Source: Nocardioides sp. B-3 (GTDB lineage: Bacteria > Actinomycetota > Actinomycetes > Propionibacteriales > Nocardioidaceae). From it: a stretch of DNA of 64,000 bases. The notes under the pieces are model-generated. The model ran no database searches, had not been told where the DNA came from, and saw nothing but the letters and a program-made list of their open reading frames with translations. Below, one piece after another: positions 58,650-64,000 of this stretch (position 1 is its first letter; each line of letters starts with the position of its first letter). The position numbers and the translations under genes were made by a program. The stretch spans positions 2,790,001 to 2,854,000 of the forward strand of contig NZ_CP087968.1 in the NCBI RefSeq assembly GCF_024703895.1, read 5' to 3'.

Positions 58650-59673
58650 ATGTCCCGTCGGCTGCTCCTTCACGTCAGGGGCGATGAAGTCGGGCACGTC
58701 CTTCATCCAGTCGCGGCTGTTCGCCAACAAGCCGATGCTCCCGGAGGAGCGCGGCATCCCGGTGCCGGGCATGAACTGGCTGTCCCGGGTGATGGCCGCC
58801 CGCGACGTCCTCGGCTCCGGCGAGGAGCAGTGGGCCAAGATGGCCGGCAAGGTGAACGCCCACGACGGCACCTCCGTGATCTCGATGGAGTACCTCGGGC
58901 CGGTGCGTGCGGTCGTGGCCGAACGTGTCGTCGCGTCCTTCCCGTCGCACTCGATCGACGTCGTGATCACCGCCCGTGACCTGAACCGGTCGATCGCCGC
59001 GATGTGGCAGGAGACCGTGCAGAACGGACGCACTCGGACGTTCGCGGAGTACCTCGCCGGGATCGAGGCCCGGCGGCCGGGACATCGCGCCCCGGATCTC
59101 CCCGCGCCTCCCGAATCGGGACGAACCTTCTGGCGCCAGCAGAACCTCGCGCGGCTGGCCCGCACGTGGGGTGCCCTTGCTCCTGTGTCGCTGGTGACCG
59201 TGCCGCCCCCCGGCGCCCCTCGCGAGCTGCTGTGGGAACGCTTCTGCTCGGTCCTCGGTACGCCGCCCGGCGGCTTCCGCTCCGGCCCGGATGGACAACG
59301 AGTCGGTCGGCGCGGCGTCGACCCCTGGGTGATCCGCCGGCTCAACGAGCTGCTCAACGAGCAGGACCTCGGCCTTCCCGGCGGGCACCGACCTGCGCAA
59401 GGGGCTGCTGGCCAAGCAGGTGCTCGCCGCCCGGAAGTCCTCCGAGCCGGCGATCGGGCTGCCGGTCGCGCCGTGGGTCGCCTCCCATGCCTCTCAGCTG
59501 ATCGACGGGCTGGTCGAGGCGGGCGTCTCGTTGGTCGGGTCGTGGGACGACCTGACGCCGGTCGACGTGCCGGGTGTCGATCCGGCGTCCGTCTCGTCTG
59601 AACTCGTGCTCGACGCGGCGCTGGCCGGCCTCTGGCCGGGATGCTGGCGTCGCAGATCCGGGAATCCTCGTGA
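58650..59673 (+). CDS. Sulfotransferase-like P-loop protein, paralogue C
   Basis: About 340 residues. P-loop LLLHVGAMKSGTSFIQS after one corrected base near 58678; then ISMEYLGPVRAVVAERVV, IDVVITARDLNRSIAAMWQETVQNGR, TFWRQQNLARLARTW and PPGAPRELLWERFCSVLG. It is closest to paralogue A (shared MWxExVQNG and SMExL). Further breaks near 59290, 59385 and 59640. GTGA overlap with the methyltransferase. Confidence 0.75.
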
Positions 59674-60424
59674 GCTCCCCGGACCGGTCCTTGTCTCCGC
59701 GCGGGCCGTCGATGCTGCTCCAGATCGTGCGCGAGCTGGACCTCCGGCCCGACAGCGTGGCCGTGGATGTCGGCTGCGGATCGGGTGCTCACTCGTTCCG
59801 GCTCGCCACCCACTTCGGGCTCGCAGTGCTGGGCGTCGACCCCGTCCGGGGGCAACCTCGACGCCGCGCGCGAGGCACGCCGCGACGTGCCGGAGGAGAT
59901 CGCGTCCCGGGTGACGTTCAGCCGGGGGAGTGCCACGCACCTGCCCGTGGGCGACGCGTCGGCCGACTCCGGTCTGGATCCGCTCCGGGCTCGAGAAGGT
60001 CCCCTCGCTCGATGATGCGTACGCCGAGCTCGCGCGCGTCCTCCGTCCGGGCGGGCGCGCGGTGATCCACCAGCACGTCGGGACGCCGCTGCTGAGGACC
60101 TCGGAAGCGTCGTGGTTGTTCCCGGTGATGGGCGTCGTGCCGTCGTCGATGAGCTCGTCGTCCATCGACGACGCCGTTTCCTGCTCCGGGCTCGCCCCGG
60201 ATGCGTCCCCGGACATCGGGTCCGAGTGGGGCGAGCACGATGAGGAGGAGACCGGCGCCGCCTCCTCTGCACTGCTCCGAGTGGCTCGGTTGCGCCGGGA
60301 CCCGGATCGCTTCCGCTCGGAGATGGGCGCTGCGGCGTACGACATGGTGCTGGGGGAAGCCCTGTGGACCGTCTACCTCATGCTCGGGAAGCTGTCGTCC
60401 CGGATCCTCGTGCTCACTCGATGA
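59670..60424 (+). CDS. Class I SAM-dependent methyltransferase
   Basis: About 250 residues. Motif I VAVDVGCGSGAHSFRLATHFGLAVLGVD, motif II/III HLPVGDASAD, and LARVLRPGGRAVIHQHV. The C-terminal half is acidic and Ser-rich and ends in a helix bundle (AYDMVLGEALWTVYLMLGKLSSRI). A small-molecule or sugar O-methyltransferase is likely. The frame is broken near 59850 (CCTGGG to CCGGGGG by comparison) and 59972. Coupled both upstream (GTGA) and downstream (ATGA). Confidence 0.8.
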
Positions 60425-60968
60425 GCCGGCTCATCCACCTCAACGGTCCGCCGGGGATCGGGAAGTCGACGTTGGCCCGGCGCTACGTCGACGACCACGA
60501 CGGCGTGCTCAACTGCGACATCGACGTGCTGCGGACCTTGATCGGTGGCTGGGACCGTGACTTCGCCGGCGCCGGTGCGCTCATCCGGCCGGCAGCGTTG
60601 GCGATGATCGGCGCGTACCTCGCCTCGGGCGAGGATGTCGTGCTGCCGCAGATGTTGGTCAGGCCGAGCCAGGTGGCCCTCTTCTCGGGTTGTGCGACCG
60701 ATGTGGGTGCGGAGTTCGTGGAGCGCTTCCTGATGGACTCGGCCGCCTCGTCCGTGGCTCGCTTCACGCGTCGGGGGACCGGATCGGCTGATCCGTGGCA
60801 CGACCAGTGCGGACGATCGTCGCTGCCAACGGTGGCGACGCCGTGCTGGCGGGATACCACGCGGGGTTGTCGAAGCTGCTCCTTGACCGACCGGACGCGG
60901 TGGTGATCGCCAGTGTCGATGGTGCTCCTGAGCAGACCTACGAGGCGTTGGTCCGCTCGCTGGGCTGA
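60421..60968 (+). CDS. Small P-loop kinase (AAA_33/gluconokinase-like)
   Basis: About 182 residues. Walker A LNGPPGIGKSTLARRYVDDH, an acidic DIDVLRTLIGGWD, VVLPQMLVRPSQVALFSG, and the end VVIASVDGAPEQTYEALVRSLG. It resembles small kinases and phosphotransferases of unknown substrate. The frame is broken at 60807 (CCAGGTG read CCAGTG). Last gene of the sulfotransferase C unit. Confidence 0.8.
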
Positions 60969-60974
60969 GCGCGG

Positions 60975-61454
60975 TCAGGCGTCGAAGGTGCGAGGAAGGC
61001 CGAGCGTTTCGGCCAGCCGCTCGGCGAAGGGTTCGCGGACTGCGGCGTCCACGTAGACCGAGTCGGCCTGCCGGGCGTAGAGCCGGTCGTCGGCGTACCG
61101 CGGGAAGACGTGGACGTGCAGGTGCCAGACGTCCCGGTTGCCGTGGGGTTCGTTGTGCTGTCGGGTCGAGATGCCGTCACAGTCGTAGGTCTCGCGCATC
61201 GCCCTCGCCACGGTCACCGTGAGGTCCCAGACCGCGTGGCCGATCTCGCTGGGGACGTCGTAGAGGTTCTCGACGTGCGCTCGCGGGATCACCAGTGCGG
61301 CGCCGGGGTTGTTCGGCCACCACTTCGGCGAGATCCGGGCGTAGGCGAGGTCCGTGACCGCGACGACGTCGGCCGGCTGGTTGCGGTCGTTGTGCTCACC
61401 TCGTTGCAGGCGACAGAACGGGCAGTCGTAGCCGGAGGGTTCGTGGTTCCACAC
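60975..61454 (-). CDS. HIT-family nucleotide hydrolase/transferase
   Basis: 159 residues, intact. A zinc-like N-terminal pair (YDCPFCRLQ), VTDLAYARISPKWWPNNPGAALVIPRAHVENLYD and the catalytic HIT motif WHLHVHVFPRYADD. It probably hydrolyses a nucleotide adduct such as an adenylated ester. Convergent with the kinase gene, 6 bp apart. Confidence 0.9.
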   Translation of the reverse strand: MWNHEPSGYDCPFCRLQRGEHNDRNQPADVVAVTDLAYARISPKWWPNNPGAALVIPRAHVENLYDVPSEIGHAVWDLTVTVARAMRETYDCDGISTRQHNEPHGNRDVWHLHVHVFPRYADDRLYARQADSVYVDAAVREPFAERLAETLGLPRTFDA

Positions 61455-61588
61455 GGACGCAGTCTGCCCGGCGACGTCAGGAGCGCCGATGGCGGAGGCA
61501 CGACCGTCGTCGCGATCGTGACGGTCTGCTCATCGCGCACGGCCCGGTTCTTCACGCGTCGATCCTCGCACCTCATCTGCAGCGCAGA

Positions 61589-61638
61589 CGACAGTGCTGG
61601 ATCGTCCCCCTTCTGGTGCCGAGGATCCAGCACTGTCG
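61589..61638. repeat. Perfect 15-bp inverted repeat in the HIT/61818 divergent intergenic region
   Basis: CGACAGTGCTGGATC (61589-61603) and GATCCAGCACTGTCG (61624-61638) with a 20-nt loop. The 363-bp gap around it (61455-61817) has no convincing gene. Confidence 0.8.
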
Positions 61639-61817
61639 CCGGTCGGGTCACCGCGTGGAAGTCGTGGATGGCGCCCCCCGGCGTCGGCAGTCGCCGGTCC
61701 GGCCGACCACGCTGAGCGTGTCTGTTCATCGAGCCGAGAGGGCGCCGTACCCACAACCCACTCGACCGATGATCGGCCCTGCTGGCAAGGTGGGGACCAG
61801 ACCCACGAGGAGGACGA

Positions 61818-61991
61818 ATGTCGAACGAAGACCTCAAGGCCAAGATGCGCGAGGCCCCGGACAAGAAGAGCAACAAGGAGAAGGGCGTCCACCGGGACGG
61901 CCCGGTGCCCGAGAAGGCGCATGGCGCCGAGATCGAGGGTGGTGCGGCGCCGAAGATGCACCGCCGCAAGGCCGGTGGCGGCGGCGTCTGA
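61818..61991 (+). CDS. Small basic DUF5302-like protein
   Basis: 57 residues: MSNEDLKAKMREAPDKKSNK, then a His/Gly-rich middle (PEKAHGAEIEGGAAP) and a basic end KMHRRKAGGGGV. The layout (charged helix, HG motif, MHRRK or FRRK ending) recalls DUF5302 proteins of actinobacteria; the function is unknown. A strong GAGGAGG lies 4 bp before the ATG. Confidence 0.7.
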   Translation: MSNEDLKAKMREAPDKKSNKEKGVHRDGPVPEKAHGAEIEGGAAPKMHRRKAGGGGV

Positions 61992-62060
61992 GCCAGCCGT
62001 GAGAAGGACCACGTGAGCACCCGCGCCCTTCGGGGCGCGGGGTGCGGCACGATATGGCCC

Positions 62061-63110
62061 ATGAGCAAGACGACGACTGGCAAGACCAACGCAGGCAACT
62101 CCTTCGAGGACTTCACCGTCGGCCGGGTGATCGAGCACGCGACGCCGCGCACGATCACCGAGGGTGACCGCGCGCTCTACCGGGCGCTCTACCCGACGCG
62201 CTTCGCCCTGCCGAGCAGCGCGGAGTTCGCCCACAGCGTCGGCCTCGAGCAGCACCCCGTCGAGGAGCTCATCGGCTTCCACATCGCCTTCGGCAAGACC
62301 GTCCCCGACGTCTCGCTCAACGCGGTCGCCAACCTCGGCTACGCCGAGTGCCGGTTCCACCAGCCGGTCGTGCCGGGCGACACGCTGCGCACGAAGTCCG
62401 AGGTCATCGGGCTCAAGCAGAACTCCAACGGCAAGACCGGCGTCGTCTACGTCCGCTCGACCGCCACCAACCAGCGCGGCGAGGTCGCCATCGACTGGTG
62501 CCGCTGGGTGATGGTCAACAAGCGTGACGAGGACGCCCCCGCGCCGGAGCCGTTCGTGCCCGACCTCAAGCCCGCGCTCGCCGCGACTGACCTGAAGATT
62601 CCCGCCGGCCCGGACTTCACGGCGTACGACGAAGTGGCGGCGGGGGAGAAGCACCGCTTCGGTGACTACGAGGTGGGCGAGAAGATCGACCACGTCGACG
62701 GGGTGACCCTCACCGACCCCGAGCACATGCTCGCGACGCGCCTGTGGCAGAACACCGCCAAGGTGCACTTCAACACGCAGGCCCGTCCCGACGGCAACCG
62801 GCTGATCTACGGCGGCCACGTCATCTCGATGGCGCGCGCCCTGTCCTTCAACGGCCCGGCCAACGCCCAGCTCATCGCGGCGATCAACGCCGGCGCACAC
62901 GTCGCGCCGGCCTACGCCGATCGCACGATCTATGCCCGGTCCGAGGTCCTCGACAAGGCCGAGACGGACGCCCCGGGTGTGGGCGCGTTGCGGCTGCGCC
63001 TCGTCGCCACCCGGGGTCGAGACGAGTCGATGACGCTGCGCGGTGAGGACGGCAAGTACGCCGACGGCGTGCTGCTCGACCTCGACTACTGGGTGCTCAT
63101 CCCGATCTGA
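62061..63110 (+). CDS. Double-hotdog MaoC-type enoyl/mesaconyl-CoA hydratase
   Basis: An intact 349-residue protein. Two hotdog halves: residues 10-155 (FEDFTVGRVIEHATPRTITEGDR, NLGYAECRFHQPVVPGDTLRTKSEVIG) and 190-345 (FGDYEVGEKIDHVDGVTLTDPEHMLATRLWQNTAKVHF, LIYGGHVISMARALSFNG). It matches the fused MaoC group that hydrates mesaconyl-type CoA thioesters. The exact substrate is inferred. A GATATG box lies 4 bp before the ATG. Confidence 0.87.
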   Translation: MSKTTTGKTNAGNSFEDFTVGRVIEHATPRTITEGDRALYRALYPTRFALPSSAEFAHSVGLEQHPVEELIGFHIAFGKTVPDVSLNAVANLGYAECRFHQPVVPGDTLRTKSEVIGLKQNSNGKTGVVYVRSTATNQRGEVAIDWCRWVMVNKRDEDAPAPEPFVPDLKPALAATDLKIPAGPDFTAYDEVAAGEKHRFGDYEVGEKIDHVDGVTLTDPEHMLATRLWQNTAKVHFNTQARPDGNRLIYGGHVISMARALSFNGPANAQLIAAINAGAHVAPAYADRTIYARSEVLDKAETDAPGVGALRLRLVATRGRDESMTLRGEDGKYADGVLLDLDYWVLIPI

Positions 63111-64000
63111 TCGGGCGTCGGCACCGGCGCCGGAGCGAAGGCACGAGCGAGCGGCAGCAGGAGCAGCACCAGCACCATCGGTACGGCGAAGCCCACCCGC
63201 AACGAGCCCGCGCCGGCCAGCCCCGTGAGCACCGAGCCGAGCAGCGCACCGACGTAGTTGAACTGGTTGAAGCGGGCGATCACGGCATCGACCCGCGCCT
63301 GCCGTGCCGCGCCCGTCAGCGCGGTGGACGATGCGAGCACCGCGGCGGCGGAGTAGCTCAGGGGCGCGATCACGGCCACCCCGAGCCCCAGCACCGTGAA
63401 GCCCAGCACCGCGACCGGCCACGTCGGCGCGAGCACGATGACGAGAAGCGCGCCGAAGGCGACCACGGCGCCATGCCGCAGCACGGCCACCGGGCCGTGG
63501 CGCGACCGAGGTGTCGCCGGCGAGCCTCATGAATCCGCTGGCGACGAGGTAGGGCAGCGTCGCGAGCGCGACGAGCCCCGACGGGGTGTCGAAGGTGTCG
63601 TCGAGGTAGGTCGGTCCCCGGGTGGCCGCGGCCGTGTCGACCATGTAGAAGAGGACGAGCGCCGCACCGACCGGGGGCAGCGGTCGCCACGGGACGGCTT
63701 CCACCGCGGCCGCGGTGACGGGCAGGACATCGCGACGGAGGTAGGGCGCGAACGCGACGACCGGGGGCAGCAGCGCCACCACCGCGGCCCACCGGAAGTC
63801 CAGCGAGCCGGTCGCGATCGTGATGACCGAACCGACGATGCCGCCCAGCGTCCACATGCCGTGGAAGGAGGGAAGGATCGGCCGTCCGTAGCCGTGCTCG
63901 ATCGCGACCGCCTGCATGTTGGTCGACGCGTCGACGACGCCCAGCGCCACGCCGTACGCCGCCATCCCCAGCACGAAGACCGGGAACGCCGGAGCGAGGA
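63086..64000 (-). CDS. MFS transporter, N-terminal part outside window
   Basis: About 300 residues visible. Transmembrane segments include VGALLGSVLTGLAGAG, VLLLLPLARAF, LVLFYMVDTAAATRG, GALLVIVLAPTWPVAVLGF and WAAVVALLPPVVAF; the loop FHGMWTLGGIVGS corresponds to a conserved MFS turn. The frame is broken near 63500. Its 3' end overlaps the hydratase gene by 25 bp, tail to tail. The substrate is unknown. Confidence 0.82.

Overview
The window comes from a high-GC actinobacterium, most likely a member of the Nocardioidaceae (Nocardioides-like). This rests on G+C-rich codon use, many leaderless genes carrying a TANNNT -10 box 6-7 bp before the start codon, WhiB, MtrAB-LpqB, F420 and DUF222/HNH genes, and REP-like repeats of the GGTTGAGCAG...GTCGAAACC type. 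The order whiB - phosphomannomutase - SIS protein - ahcY - mtrA - mtrB - lpqB - comF - hpf - secA matches the conserved actinobacterial block seen in Mycobacterium tuberculosis around Rv3240c-Rv3264c.

A caution governs the whole annotation. Most long genes, including essential ones (secA, ahcY, glfT2), are split by one-base shifts. Where the family consensus allows the original to be inferred, the break is very often a damaged CCWGG site: CCTGG or CCAGG appears as CCCGGG, CCGGGG, CCCCGG, CCAGGG or CCAG. I read these as consensus errors at a modified motif rather than mutations, and I annotate each gene as one CDS spanning its fragments, listing the break positions.

Layout. (1) 1-8.2 kb: a cell-wall galactan operon (LCP ligase, two family-2 glycosyltransferases, glf, glfT2, ABC permease and ATPase). 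(2) 8.2-9.4 kb: an AbiEi/DUF559-type nuclease gene between two 22-bp tandem-repeat arrays in opposite orientation. (3) 9.5-14.8 kb: secreted PGRP amidase with FG-GAP-like repeats, TIGR03089 protein, mannose-1-phosphate guanylyltransferase, DUF3105 protein. (4) 14.9-23.2 kb: F420 genes (cofE, cofD), whiB2-like regulator, a giant glycosyltransferase/membrane protein with a DUF5719 protein, Zincin-like protein, DUF3499 and DUF402 proteins. (5) 23.2-26.8 kb: GNAT, DUF222-HNH endonuclease with REP-like repeats, and an alcohol dehydrogenase. (6) 26.8-42.9 kb: GDP-mannose genes, ahcY, mtrAB-lpqB, comF, hpf, a LuxR-type regulator, a YcaQ-like protein and secA. (7) 43-48.2 kb, mostly minus strand: Rv3235-like, LysM, tatB, mrp, DUF1003 and MgtE-N/CBS proteins. 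(8) 48.3-52.4 kb: a lipoprotein and two exported hydrolases (phospholipase D-like; RCC1 repeats fused to an EEP nuclease). (9) 52.4-61 kb: an accessory surface-modification locus with three sulfotransferase-like proteins, a glycosyltransferase, a LicD-methyltransferase fusion, a coiled-coil microprotein, a methyltransferase, a small kinase and an acyl-CoA dehydrogenase. (10) 61-64 kb: HIT protein, small basic protein, double-MaoC hydratase, truncated MFS transporter.

Together the window describes envelope construction (galactan, mannose supply, amidase, LysM, Sec/Tat export) and its control (MtrAB, WhiB), plus accessory loci that probably decorate the surface. No tRNA, rRNA, CRISPR array or complete insertion sequence was recognised.
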